Shown here: positions 14,807-24,792 of the stretch, in pieces | How the letters are laid out: the number at the start of each line of letters is the position of its first letter | Position numbering within the stretch: the first letter of the stretch is position 1 | NCBI GenBank assembly: GCA_903859715.1 | Contig: CAIONS010000051.1 | Location: forward strand, 1-64,000 | DNA length: 64,000 bases | Source: an uncultured Opitutia bacterium | GTDB taxonomy: Bacteria; Verrucomicrobiota; Verrucomicrobiia; Opitutales; Opitutaceae | Direction: 5' to 3' | Translations under genes and position numbers: made by a program | Notes under the pieces: generated by a model | Database searches by the model: none | Told to the model about the DNA's origin: nothing | The model's input: only the letters and a program-made list of their open reading frames with translations

Positions 14807-15796
14807 ATGAACGACGACGAGGAATTCATACCGGAGACCGAGGCGGCCACGCCGAAGAAATCGTTCTGGGCGCACCTGAACGACCTGCGCACGGCGCTGG
14901 TGCGCTCGGCGATTGCGATCGGGGTCGCGCTGGTCGCCTGCCTGCTGCTGTCGCCCCAGTTGGTCAGGATCCTGGAGTATCCGCTCACGCGGATGAACAT
15001 GTTCGAGGCGCCGCGGCCCACGGTCAGCTTTCAGATCGGCGAGAACAAGCTGGGACCGTACCCGGTGACGCGGGAGCAGTTTGCCGGCCTGCCGCCGGGC
15101 GAGGCGCCGCAGCTGGTGTTTCAGGTCGGGATCGCGAAGGTCGGGCAGGAGCAGGTGGCGACGCTGAAGCTGCTGCCGCCACCGCCGCCCGGCACGACAA
15201 ACCTGGGCGTGCGGCTGCACAACTTCGGCCCGGCGGAGGGTTTCTTCGTGGCGTTCCATGTCGCGCTGTACGGCGCCCTGATTGTCTCGGCCCCGTTCTG
15301 GGCCTTTTTCATGGCCCAGTTTTTCCTGCCCGCGCTGAACCTCAAGGAACGGGGGTTGCTCTTCAGCTGGATCGGCTGGAGCGTGGCGCTCTTCTTCGCG
15401 GGGGTGGGCCTGACCTATTTCGCGCTGCTGCCCCTGGCGCTGCGCGCGGCCGTGGAGTACTCGCAGCTGCTCGGGTTTGAGGCCTTCGACTGGCGCGCCG
15501 ACGAATACATCGGCTTCGTGGCGAAGTTTATCTTCGGCATGGGGCTCGGCTTCCAGTTTCCGGTTGTGGTGCTGCTCCTCGTCAAACTGGGCATGGTCAC
15601 GCACCAGCAGCTGGCGCATTACCGCCGCCATGTGGCCGTGCTCTCGCTGATCCTGGGCGCGGTGCTCACGACGCCCGAGGTCATCACGCAGGTCTGCATG
15701 GCCGTGCCGCTCTACATCCTCTACGAGGCCTGCATTTGGATCGCGTGGTACTGGGACTGGAAGAAGCGCAAGGCGGGCGGGGTGATTGACGTGTGA
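14807..15796 (+). CDS. tatC: Sec-independent protein translocase TatC
   Basis: 329-residue polytopic membrane protein, the signal-peptide receptor of the twin-arginine pathway. The conserved cytoplasmic opening is FWAHLNDLRTALVRS, and the acidic periplasmic motif survives in GPAEGFFVAF. TM segments follow, with LTTPEVITQ near the end. It is about 70 residues longer than E. coli TatC; the extra length lies between TM1 and TM2 (roughly residues 65-145, including a proline run) and would face the periplasm. No tatA/tatB is adjacent. It overlaps or abuts the following hydrolase gene. Confidence 0.93.
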   Translation: MNDDEEFIPETEAATPKKSFWAHLNDLRTALVRSAIAIGVALVACLLLSPQLVRILEYPLTRMNMFEAPRPTVSFQIGENKLGPYPVTREQFAGLPPGEAPQLVFQVGIAKVGQEQVATLKLLPPPPPGTTNLGVRLHNFGPAEGFFVAFHVALYGALIVSAPFWAFFMAQFFLPALNLKERGLLFSWIGWSVALFFAGVGLTYFALLPLALRAAVEYSQLLGFEAFDWRADEYIGFVAKFIFGMGLGFQFPVVVLLLVKLGMVTHQQLAHYRRHVAVLSLILGAVLTTPEVITQVCMAVPLYILYEACIWIAWYWDWKKRKAGGVIDV

Positions 15797-15822
15797 TAAA
15801 GGCGGAGGCCGCGAGGCTACTC

Positions 15823-16980
15823 ATGATTGTAATCAAAATCATCCTTAGCCTGATCTTACTAGCGGTCGTGGTGTTTGTCGGCTTTGTCTGCTACTATACT
15901 CATCGGCGGCATGCTTACGAAGGGATGATCGACACGCATGATCTGCAGGCGCAAGTAAACCGTCTGGCTTCGGCTTATGTCATGCCCCGACCACACGTAG
16001 CGTTGGTGGTGGCTGTGACCCAACATGGCAGGCGTTACGTCGTGGGGCTGGGTAACGTAAGCGCTCAAAACTCCGGGCCACCAGACGGGCGCACTTTGTT
16101 TGAAATCGGCTCGATCACCAAATTGTTTACCGCCACGACACTCGCGGCACTCGTTGAACGTGGTGAAGTGAAACTGGACGACCCTGTCAGCCGCTATCTC
16201 CCCGCCACGGTGGTCAGCCCACGGAAAAACAACCGCGAGATCACCCTCGTGGACTTGGCCACACAAACGTCCGGCTTGCCTCGTCTGCCAGATAACCTGC
16301 TGGAGAAGGCGGATCTGCTCGATCCTTACGTCAACTATCGGGTGGCTGATCTCTATCGCGCCCTCGGGACGACCCAACTTCAAAGCCAACCAGGTACCAC
16401 TTACCTCTATTCCAATTTTGGATTCGGTCTGCTGGGTCATTTGCTGGCGCTCAAAACGGGAAAGCCCTACGAGGCGCTGGTGGAAGAGACCGTCTGCGCG
16501 CCTCTCGGAATGGCCAGCACCTGTTTCGCACTGAGTCCGACGCAAAGGAGCCGGCTAGCTGTCGGCCATGATACGAAGGGAAAGGTGGTGCCGAACTGGG
16601 ACCACGATGTGATGGCTCCAGGCGGAGCGCTTAAGTCCGACGCCGACGACCTGCTCAATTTTATCGAAGCGAATCTACAGGAGTCAGGTTCCGCCCTGGC
16701 TCGCGCCCTGGCTCTGGCCCGCCAACCTCACTTCAAGCGTTCCGGCAGTGATGTCGGCCTAGGCTGGCAAATCCGTCGCAGCGTGGAGCGCCAAACCGTA
16801 CTGTGGCACAATGGCGCGACCGGTGGCTATATCAGCTTTCTGGGCTTCGATCCTGAGGCGAAGGTCGGCGTCGTTATACTTTCAAGCTATGGTGACGCCA
16901 TGGCTGCCGATAACTCCGTCGATAAAATCGGCCTCGAGATCCTTCGCGTCGGTTCCAAGGTTTCCCTCACCTCGCCGTAA
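15823..16980 (+). CDS. Beta-lactamase-related serine hydrolase (class C / penicillin-binding fold)
   Basis: 385 residues from ATG 15823; the track GTG at 15793 overlaps the tatC stop. One N-terminal membrane anchor (IVIKIILSLILLAVVVFVG) precedes the catalytic domain. Active-site motifs are SITK (in FEIGSITKLFTATTL), YSN (in YLYSNFGFGLLG) and HNG (in WHNGATGG). This set fits class C-like peptidases and esterases; antibiotic hydrolysis is not shown. The third bases look less GC-rich than in neighbours, which may point to more recent acquisition. Confidence 0.85.
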   Translation: MIVIKIILSLILLAVVVFVGFVCYYTHRRHAYEGMIDTHDLQAQVNRLASAYVMPRPHVALVVAVTQHGRRYVVGLGNVSAQNSGPPDGRTLFEIGSITKLFTATTLAALVERGEVKLDDPVSRYLPATVVSPRKNNREITLVDLATQTSGLPRLPDNLLEKADLLDPYVNYRVADLYRALGTTQLQSQPGTTYLYSNFGFGLLGHLLALKTGKPYEALVEETVCAPLGMASTCFALSPTQRSRLAVGHDTKGKVVPNWDHDVMAPGGALKSDADDLLNFIEANLQESGSALARALALARQPHFKRSGSDVGLGWQIRRSVERQTVLWHNGATGGYISFLGFDPEAKVGVVILSSYGDAMAADNSVDKIGLEILRVGSKVSLTSP

Positions 16981-17030
16981 AGCGCGTATGCTTGAGGGGT
17001 TGATGCGGATCCCTCATTTCCCATGATCCA

Positions 17031-17060
17031 GCTGATGGCCGAAGGCTGATTGCTGACCGC
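17031..17060. repeat. Short heptad array upstream of prfB
   Basis: Units GCTGATG, GCCGAAG, GCTGATT and GCTGACC follow one another with 7-nt period. No inverted partner is seen in the spacer, so this is a single arm. Confidence 0.55.
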
Positions 17061-17117
17061 TCCACTCGGATTTTCCCTTGCGCCCGGTGCCGCCCCGTGC
17101 GGCCATTACGCTTCACC

Positions 17118-18261
17118 ATGATCGCACCCGAGACTTTCAATCACATCGAGAACATCACCAAGCGCGCCGGGCACTTGTGGAGGTTTCTTTGACGTCGACC
17201 AAAAGCAGCGTGAAATAGAGGCCATGGACGCCCAGATGGGCGCGGCGGGATTCTGGGACAACAACGAGCGGGCGCAGAAGCACATCGCCAAGCTGAACAT
17301 CCTGAAGCGCGCGGTGCTGCCGGTCGTCGCTTTCAAGAAGCGCGTGGATGACGTGGCCGTGATGGTGGAACTCGTCGAGGCTGCCGACGGCGCCGAGCGC
17401 GAGATGTACGCCACGGAGCTCGATACCACGGTCGCCGCGATGGTCACGGAGCTCGACCAGCTCGAGATCGCATCCTTCCTCACCGGCCAGTTCGACAAGA
17501 ACAACGCCATCCTTTCGATCCAATCGGGCGCGGGTGGCACCGAGTCCAATGACTGGGCTGACATTCTCTTCCGCATGTACAACCGCTGGGCCGAGCGCCG
17601 CGGCTTCACCGTCGAGGTGCAGGACGTGCAGGTCGGCGACCAGGCGGGCATCAGCAAGGCCACGATCCTGATCAAGGGTGAAAACGCCTACGGCTATGCC
17701 AAGGCCGAGCGCGGCGTGCACCGCCTCGTGCGCATCAGCCCGTTTGACTCGAACAAACGCCGCCACACCTCGTTCTGCGCGATCGACGTGATCGCCGAGA
17801 TCACCGAGGAAATCGCGATCGATATTCCGGACAGCGAAATCCGCACCGATGTCTACCGTTCGTCCGGCAAGGGCGGCCAGGGCGTCAACACCACGGACTC
17901 CGCCGTGCGGCTCACGCACATCCCCTCGGGCATCGTGGTCGTGTGCCAAAACGAACGCTCGCAGATCAAGAACAAGGCGGCGGCCATGAATGTCCTCAAG
18001 GCGCGGCTCTACGAAAAGAAGCAGGACGAGCAGCGAGCCGAGATGGACCGGTTCTATGGCGAGAAAGGCGAGATCGGGTGGGGCAGCCAGATCCGCAGTT
18101 ATGTGCTGCAACCCTACCAGATGGTGAAGGACCTGCGCACCGGCATGAGCACAAGCGACACGCAGGGCGTGCTGGACGGCGACCTCGACCGCTTTGTCAA
18201 TGCGTGGCTCCGCGCCGGCTGCCCGCGTCATCGGAACAAGGATATTCAGATGGAGGAGTAA
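17118..18261 (+). CDS. prfB: Peptide chain release factor 2, with programmed +1 frameshift
   Basis: Release factor for UAA/UGA. The frame starts at ATG 17118, runs 24 codons, meets TGA at 17190-17192 within CTTTGAC, and resumes in +1 at 17191, giving about 380 residues. A Shine-Dalgarno-like GGAGG lies just before the slippery CTT, as in known prfB autoregulatory frameshifts. The track begins only at 17224 and misses the N-terminus. Visible are the SPF tripeptide ([12 protein letters not shown]), which selects UGA, and the catalytic GGQ ([19 protein letters not shown]). Low RF2 levels would favour frameshifting and restore synthesis. Confidence 0.95.
17181..17193 (+). promoter_or_regulatory. 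prfB programmed frameshift site
   Basis: The slippery CTT at 17187-17189 is followed by in-frame TGA and C (CTTTGAC), preceded by an SD-like AGG run. Slow recognition of UGA by RF2 lets the ribosome slip +1 into the long frame. Codons on either side align with the RF2 N-terminus only if the shift occurs. Confidence 0.9.
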
Positions 18262-18277
18262 CACCCCGCGGGGCGGG

Positions 18278-18468
18278 GAAATTCGAAGGTCGAAATCCGA
18301 AACTCGAAATAATGACTTCCGCTACCGTGAAATTCAAAGGTCGTACTTCAGCAGTCGTTGCAGATTTCTCCACGATGGCATCAGCGGGATCCTCAAATAG
18401 CGAATTAGGGGCCGGGATTTTATTATTCCCGTTTTCGCTCTTTCGAATTTCGGATTTCATCCTTCGTG
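18278..18468. repeat. Inverted heptad element between prfB and the ATP-grasp-like gene
   Basis: Left array 18278-18316 has units ATTCGAA, GGTCGAA, ATCCGAA and ACTCGAA. The right array (18421-18468), read on the minus strand, has CACGAAG, GATGAAA, TCCGAAA, TTCGAAA and GAGCGAA. Together they make an imperfect stem around a roughly 100-nt centre. The left arm starts 16 nt after the prfB stop codon. Confidence 0.75.
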
Positions 18469-18484
18469 CTTAGGTTGACGTCCC

Positions 18485-19900
18485 ATGAGCGACCTGGCCT
18501 ACGAACACATCCGCGCCCTGCTGGCCAACCAGCCGTTGTTTGAGGCGAAGACCTGGCAGCTTTCGCCCGAGGCGTGGCCGCTTACTCCCGACCAGGTTGC
18601 GCAACTCGAAGCCATCGGGGGCGCCTGTGTCGAATTTCACCAGGCACTTGAGACGCTCTACCTGCGTTCGGTCGCGGGCAAAAATCTCCTGCGTAACAAG
18701 CCCCTGCTGGCGCCGTGGGTCGCGGACTACCTTGACCGCGGCAAACCCGCCGAGCTCATCGCCCATGCGCGCGATTCGCGGAATCGCGGCGCGTTTCCCG
18801 CCGTGCTGCGGCCGGACCTGCTGCTGACGGACGAAGGCTTCGCGCTGACCGAGCTCGATTCGGTGCCCGGTGGGATTGGTCTCACGGCCTTCCTCAACCG
18901 GCTGTATGCCGCGGGCGGAGTGCTGGGCGAGAACGACGCGATGATCGCGAATTTCTATGCGGCGCTGGCGGCGCTGCGGCCGGAGACGCGCAATCCGTTT
19001 ATCGCGCTGGTGGTGAGCGACGAAGCGGCGACCTACCGGCCCGAGATGCAATGGCTCGCGCACCAGCTGCAGCTGCAGGGCCGGCGTGTGTTCTGCGTGG
19101 CGCCCGAGGACATTTTCCCGCTGGGCCCGCAGCTCTGCGTCGATATCGACGGCAATCCGGAGAAGATCGATGTCATCTACCGATTTTTCGAGCTCTTCGA
19201 TCTCGCGAACGTTCGCACGGCGAAGTTCATCTTTGAGGCCTGGGCGGCCGGCGAGGTCGCGATCACGCCGCCGATGCGGCCGTTTCAGGAGGAGAAACTC
19301 ACGCTCGCGCTGTTTCACCATCATCTGCTGCAGGATTACTGGGCCGAGGCGCTCAGCGGCCGGGCGCTCAAGCTCCTGCGCGGCCTGATCCCGCCCTCCT
19401 GGGTGATGGACCCGGCGCCGCTGCCACCGGGTGCCGTGCTGGATGCCCCACGGGCCGCGGGCCGCGCGCTGCATGACTGGCGGGAGCTGGCCGGCGCGAC
19501 CCAGAAAGAGCGCGACCTGATCGTCAAGATCTCCGGCTATCATGAGACGGCCTGGGGCGCGCGCAGCGTCATCCTCGGCAGCGATTCATCGCGCGAGGAA
19601 TGGCAGGAGGGCGTCGATCGGGCCGTGGACCTGGCCCCGACGAACCTGCATCTGCTCCAAACGTACAAAAAGCCCCGCCGGGTCCGTCATCGGGTCTATG
19701 AGCGCGAGGCGCCCCACGCGGCCCGCGAGGTCGACGGACGGCTGCGGCTGTGTCCTTATTATTTTGTGATCGGTGGCCAGGCCAGGCTCTCGGGAGTGCT
19801 CGCGACGTTTTGTCCCCCGGACAAGAAAATCATCCATGGCATGCAGGATGCGGCCTTGCTCCCGGCTAGGGTTTTCTCCTTAAACGAAACCCGTGTGTAG
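18485..19900 (+). CDS. ATP-grasp / pre-ATP-grasp-like protein of unknown substrate
   Basis: 471 residues. Segments such as RPDLLLTDEGFALTELDSVP followed by GGIG, and later DLIVKISGYHETAWGARS with EEW, resemble the substrate and ATP-binding parts of glutathionylspermidine-synthase-like and circularly permuted ATP-grasp proteins, which ligate carboxylates to amines. I am not certain of the family and name no substrate. No membrane segment or signal peptide is seen. Its stop codon overlaps the GTG start of the following Sel1/LysM gene, so the two are probably translated together. Confidence 0.5.
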   Translation: MSDLAYEHIRALLANQPLFEAKTWQLSPEAWPLTPDQVAQLEAIGGACVEFHQALETLYLRSVAGKNLLRNKPLLAPWVADYLDRGKPAELIAHARDSRNRGAFPAVLRPDLLLTDEGFALTELDSVPGGIGLTAFLNRLYAAGGVLGENDAMIANFYAALAALRPETRNPFIALVVSDEAATYRPEMQWLAHQLQLQGRRVFCVAPEDIFPLGPQLCVDIDGNPEKIDVIYRFFELFDLANVRTAKFIFEAWAAGEVAITPPMRPFQEEKLTLALFHHHLLQDYWAEALSGRALKLLRGLIPPSWVMDPAPLPPGAVLDAPRAAGRALHDWRELAGATQKERDLIVKISGYHETAWGARSVILGSDSSREEWQEGVDRAVDLAPTNLHLLQTYKKPRRVRHRVYEREAPHAAREVDGRLRLCPYYFVIGGQARLSGVLATFCPPDKKIIHGMQDAALLPARVFSLNETRV

Positions 19901-22900
19901 TTCCGCCGTTTCGCCCCGCGTTTCATTCCTGACCAAGCACCAGCGCTCACTCATCGTGGCCGCGCTGCTCGCCCTCGGTCCGGTGGTTCTGCCGGTGTGC
20001 GCGCAGAACGATCTGGCGACGGTGCGTGCCCGGGCGGACGACGGCGATCCCGAGGCGCTCACCACCCTGGGCAACGCCTATGCCAACGCACAGGGTGTGC
20101 CGCAGAACTTTGCCGAGGCCATTCGTTGCTACAGCAAGGCCGCGGATCGCGGGTTTGCGCCGGCGCAGTTCAATCTCGGCATGCTGACCGAGCTGGGGCG
20201 GGGGATGACGCCCGACAGCGGGGCTGCTTTCCAGCTCTACCTCAAGGCGGCGGAGCAGGGCTTCGCCCCGGCGCAATTCAACGTGGGCAACATGTACGCC
20301 AACGGCATTGGCGTGGTCCGCGATTACTTCGAGGCGGCGCTGTGGTTCCGGCAGGCGGCCCAGCACGGCGTGCCCGAGGCCGAGTACAACCTCGGCCTGG
20401 CCTATGAACTCGGCCGCGGCGTCGTCAAGGACGAGGAACAGGCGCAGAAATGGTACCGGGACGCCGCCACCAACGGCTATGCCCGGGCGCGCTATAACCT
20501 GGCCCTCATGCTGGAGGATGGCCGGGGTTCGGCCCGCGACGAGAAAGCCGCGGCGGAACTCTACCGGCAGGCGGCGAGGCAGAACTTTGCCGCAGCCCAA
20601 AACAACCTTGGCATCATGATCGCGGAAGGTCGCGGCGGGCTCGTGTCATCCCTGCCCGTGGCGTATGCCTGGCTGTCGCTGGCGGCCGACAACGGCGCCA
20701 AGAGCACCGGCCGCGATCTCCTTGCCCAAAAACTCGATGCCGGCCAACTGGCCGCCGGCAAAGCCGAGGCGGTCCGGTTGCGGGGTGAGATCGCGGCGCA
20801 GTTTGCCCAGGCCAAGGCCGAAGTGGCGGCGGTCAAGCCGGCTGCTGCACCCGCGGTGGCGGCACCGGTTGCGCCGGTGGATCCGAAGCTTACCGCCGCC
20901 TTGGCCGAGCTCGGCAAGCTCCGGGCGGACAACGCCGCCCTTACGGCCTCGGTGCAATCCCTGCAGGGAGCGAAAACCACCCTTGAGCAGCGTCTGGCGT
21001 CAGCGGCGGGGCTGGATCAGGCGGCCGCAGCGGCAACGGCGCGCGGGGACCAGCTGTCCCAGGAAAACGCCACCCTGCAGGCGCAAAATCAGGCGGCGGC
21101 CCGCCAGATTGCCGAATTGCAGTCCGCGCTTAGCACCGCCCGGGCGACCACGGCCCGGCTCAGTGCCGACAATGCCCAGGCTTCGACTGCGGCGGCGGCG
21201 GGTGATGCCGCCACCAGCCAGGAGTTGCGAAGCCAGATCGACCAGCTTTCCCGGGACAACGCCAGCCTCGTGGCCCGGCTCAAGGACGCGGATGATGCCA
21301 CCGCCAAGCTCTCGGCCGACAACGCCCGGCTGGCACAGGCGGGCGCCGCGCCGGCCGCCGGGGAGAATTCCAGTCAGGACAGCGCCCGGCTGACCATGCT
21401 CGTGGCGGACAACACCCGCCTGAACGACGAGATCAAGCGCTCCACGGCCGAGCTCAGCTCACTTTACCGCCAGTTGCGCATCGCGCAGGGCAAACTCACC
21501 CAGTCCGGCGACAGCACGAAAGCCGGCTCTGCCGACAATGAGGCCACTCTGGAGGCCGTCACCCGTCAGCTGGAGGAGCAGCGCTCGGCCAACGAAAGGT
21601 TGGTGGCGGAAAACCGCCGCCTCGCCGCCGCCCAACCGGCCGCTCCGGATAATTCGGCCGAGTTGGCGGCGCTGCAGTCGGAGAATGCGCGGTTGAAAAA
21701 GGCGGCCGAGGATGGCGCCGGCGCGCTTCGCCAGTTGCAGGCACAGGTCGAGGATGCGACCAAAGCCCGGACCGCGCTCGCTGCCGAGAAAGCTTCCTTG
21801 CAGCAACAGCTCGCGGCGGCGCAAGCCCGGTCCCCGGCGCTAGATGAACTCGCCGCGGCCAAGCAGGATCTGATCGCCGCCCGGCGTGAGACCGAGGAAT
21901 TGCGCGGCGAAGCCGAAAGCGCGCAGGCGAACCTGAAAGTGCAGGCGGCGAAGTTTGAAACCCAGCTGAACGAGGCGAAGATGGCTGCGGCCAATGCGGC
22001 CACGCAGGCGGCCGGTGACAAGCTGGCCGGCCGGTTGACGGAGGCCCAGGCGCAGATTGTTTCGCTCACCAAGGCCAACGATGAGCTGAAGGTGAAGAAC
22101 GACGAATTGACGGCGCAGACGCAGCAACTGCTCGCCCGGCAGGACGCCGCCAGCCGTGGTGAATCGACCCAGCTCGCGCAACTTCAGGCTGCTCTCACCG
22201 CTGCGCAACAGGCCGGGGCGGCGGATCATGATGCTGCCGCCAAACTTACGACGCAGGTCAGTGATGCCCAGAAGCAGATCGCCGCCCTGACCGGCGCCAA
22301 CCAAGACCTCGGCACGAAGAATGACGAACTGACCGCGCAGTCGCAGAAGCTGCAGGCCCAGCTGGCCAGTGGCAGTCGCTCGTCCGCCGAAACGGCCCAG
22401 TTGAAGGCCTCTCTCGCAGCCGCCCAGCAGGCGCAGGCGGAGGCCCGTGACAGCGTGGCCAAGCTCACCGCACAGTTAGCCGACGCCCAGAAATCCAATT
22501 CCTCCCTGACGAATGCCAATCAGGATCTCGCGACCAAGAACGACGAGCTGACGGGCCAGACCCAGAAACTGCAGGCGCAGCTCGCGGGCACCGGTCGTGC
22601 CGCGACCGAGCTGGCGCAGTTGAAATCTTCCCTCGCGGCCGCTCAAGACGCGCAGGCGGCGGATCACGACCGGCTCGCCAAAGTCCAGGCCGACTTGGAG
22701 ACGGCAAAGCAGGCCGCTGGCCAGGCCGGCACCGCGGTCGCCGAACTTGCAGCGACCAAGGAATCGCTCGCGGCTGCGCTGCTCGCGACAGACAAGGCCC
22801 GGAATGAAGCCGCTGCGGCAGTCTCCGAGAAGGAAAAACTCTCCGCCCAACTGGCTGCGAATAGTGCCGCGTTTGACCAGGCCGCGCAGGCCCAGACCAA

Positions 22901-24635
22901 GCTGGCTGAGGCAGTCGCACAGGTGGCGAACCTCCGGACGGCGAACGAAAAACTGACGGTGGAGAACCAGCGGCTGGCCGCGGGTCAGCAGGCCGGGTCC
23001 GACGATCGCGAGGCCGCGGCCAAGCTTGCTGCGCAGCTGGACGTCGCCGCCCGCTTGCTGGAGGAGAAGTCCAAGGCCGTGGCCGAACTGAGCGCCGCCA
23101 ACGAATCACTGCAGAAGGACCTGGAGGTGGCCAAGCAGAGCGTCGCCGCCGCCCTGGCCGCCCAGGCCGCCGCGGCCAAGGCGGCGCCGAGCGACGCGAT
23201 GAAACTGGAAATGCAGATCACGCAGGACCAGGTCCGCTCGCTTGAGGCGCAGGTCGATGACGACCGGAAGAATTCCGCCCAGGAAATCTCGACGCTGGCC
23301 GGACAGCTTCAGCGTTCGCGCGAAGCCAACAAGTCGCTGGCCGAGGCGAACCGCGTGCTCCTCGAGTCGAAGAGCGTCGAGGACGCCGCGCCCAGTCCCG
23401 AGCTCAACGCGCTGAACGCCAAGGTGCGCTCGCTGACCGCGGAAAACGAAAAACTCCGCGCCGAACAGCAGCGCTTGGCGGCCGACAACGACCGGCTGGC
23501 CGGTGAAAAACAGGCGGCCGAGCTTGCCGCCGCCCAGTTAAAGCAGACTGACAGCGCCTCACGGACGCTGGTGCAAAGCGCCCAGGCTGACGCCGACAAG
23601 GCGCATGCGGACCTCGCGACTTTGCAGGCCAAGTTGACGGAATCGGACAAGGCCGTGGACCAGCACAACGCCAGTGTAGCTGAACTCACCGACCTGAATA
23701 CGAAGCTCACCAGTGAGAAGACCGCTCTCGAGACGCAGCTCGCCCTGGCCAAGCAGGCGGCCGACCAGTTGAACGGGCAGACGGCGGCGAGCGCGTCGAC
23801 CGTGGCCCAGCTGACGGCGGCGAATGACAAACTGCAGGACCAGCTGAAGGATTTGACGGCCAAGCTGGCCGCGGCGCAGACCGAGAGTGCGCGCAGCAGC
23901 CAGGCGGCCGAGGATGCCGCCGCCCTGCGGACGCAGCTCACCGCCGCCCAGGCCAAGCTGGCGGACTCGGACAAGGCCGTGGAGCAGCACAGTGCGAGTG
24001 TCGCAGAGCTGACGGGCGCAAATGACCGGTTGACCGCGGAAAAGACCTAGTTGAAGAAACAGCTGGAGGACCAGAATGCGCTGATCACCAATTTGCGCGC
24101 CGACAGCGACCGGCTCGCGCAGTCCGAGCAGGCGCGGCTCAGCGCCGAGCAGCGGGCCGCCGCCCTGGCGACGGTCACGAGCCAGCTGGCCGCGGCCCAG
24201 CGGGACAACGCCAGCCTGCGCTCGGACAACGCCCGCCTGAACGACACGATGCAGGGCATCGACCGCGACCGCACGACGCGGATCGCGCAATTGCAGCAGG
24301 AAAACGCCGCCATCTCCGCGCGGCTGCGGCAGGCCCAGGGTACGCTTGACCAGATCGCGAATGCGGCCCGGGTGATCGGCGGCGGGGCGTTGACCTCGAG
24401 TGCGAATTTCGCCGCGACCTCGCCGGTGCGTCCGGCGGCGTCCGCGCCTGTGAACGCGGCCCCGGCGGTTCCGGAAGTCCGCACGCATGTGGTGCAAGAG
24501 GGTGATTCACTCACGCGGATCAGCGTGCGCTACTACGGCACGGCGAACCGCTGGCAGGATATTTACGAGGCGAACCGCGAGATTCTTCAGGGGGAGAACG
24601 CCCTGCGGCCGGGGCAGCGGTTGAAGATTCCGTGA
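19893..24635 (+). pseudogene. Giant Sel1-repeat / coiled-coil / LysM protein interrupted by an in-frame amber codon
   Basis: A signal peptide (hydrophobic segment ending VLPVCAQN) is followed by about six Sel1 repeats (residues 45-270, for example AEAIRCYSKAADRGFAPAQF). A very long Ala/Gln/Lys-rich coiled coil of roughly 1150 residues comes next, then a C-terminal LysM domain (HVVQEGDSLTRISVRYYGT). A single TAG at 24048-24050 splits it into the two track ORFs (19893-24050 and 24051-24635), which share one frame. A nearby internal repeat reads EKTALE where this copy reads EKT-stop-LK, so the tail clearly belongs to the protein. It was probably CAG or another sense codon. Likely an envelope protein binding peptidoglycan through LysM; the truncated form would lose that domain. 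Sequencing error or readthrough is possible. Confidence 0.75.
22065..22730 (+). repeat. Three tandem coding repeats of about 73-74 codons in the coiled coil
   Basis: The unit LTxANxxLxxKNDELTxQ followed by an LQAQLA-type segment and an AQLKxSLAAAQ-type segment occurs three times. Starts are near 22065, 22287 and 22506, spacings of 74 and 73 codons. It indicates growth of the coiled coil by in-frame duplication. Confidence 0.7.
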
Positions 24636-24645
24636 GAACAGAATT

Positions 24646-24747
24646 TGTAGGGCGGGGTCGCTGACCCCGCGTTTCGCGCGGCCAGAGGCTCATCCGGAGG
24701 ATTCGCCCTACCTTTCAAATCGGCGGGGTCAGCGACCCCGCCCTACA
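24646..24747. repeat. Paired palindromic repeats (TAGGGCGGGGTC family)
   Basis: TGTAGGGCGGGGTCGCTGAC (from 24646) and an inverted copy ending in CCCTACA at 24747 form arms of about 25 nt. Each arm is itself palindromic around GGGGTC-GCT-GACCCC. It matches the 3050-3080 repeat almost exactly. It fills the spacer between the LysM stop and the minus-strand small genes. Confidence 0.85.
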
Positions 24748-24760
24748 TTCCCTAAATGAA

Positions 24761-24785
24761 AAAGCCGGGCTTGTGGCGCGGCTTT
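24761..24785 (-). terminator. Candidate intrinsic terminator for the small minus-strand gene pair
   Basis: AAAGCCG and CGGCTTT (24779-24785 and 24761-24767) form a 7-bp stem with an 11-nt loop. On the minus strand the stem is followed by further T residues. It begins 8 bp past the stop of the gene at 24793. Confidence 0.6.
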
Positions 24786-24792
24786 GGAGCGG

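Noticed and set aside
15793-15822. GTG start overlapping the tatC stop for the serine hydrolase
   Set aside because: The ATG at 15823 lies directly before the membrane anchor; the overlap start remains possible but less likely.
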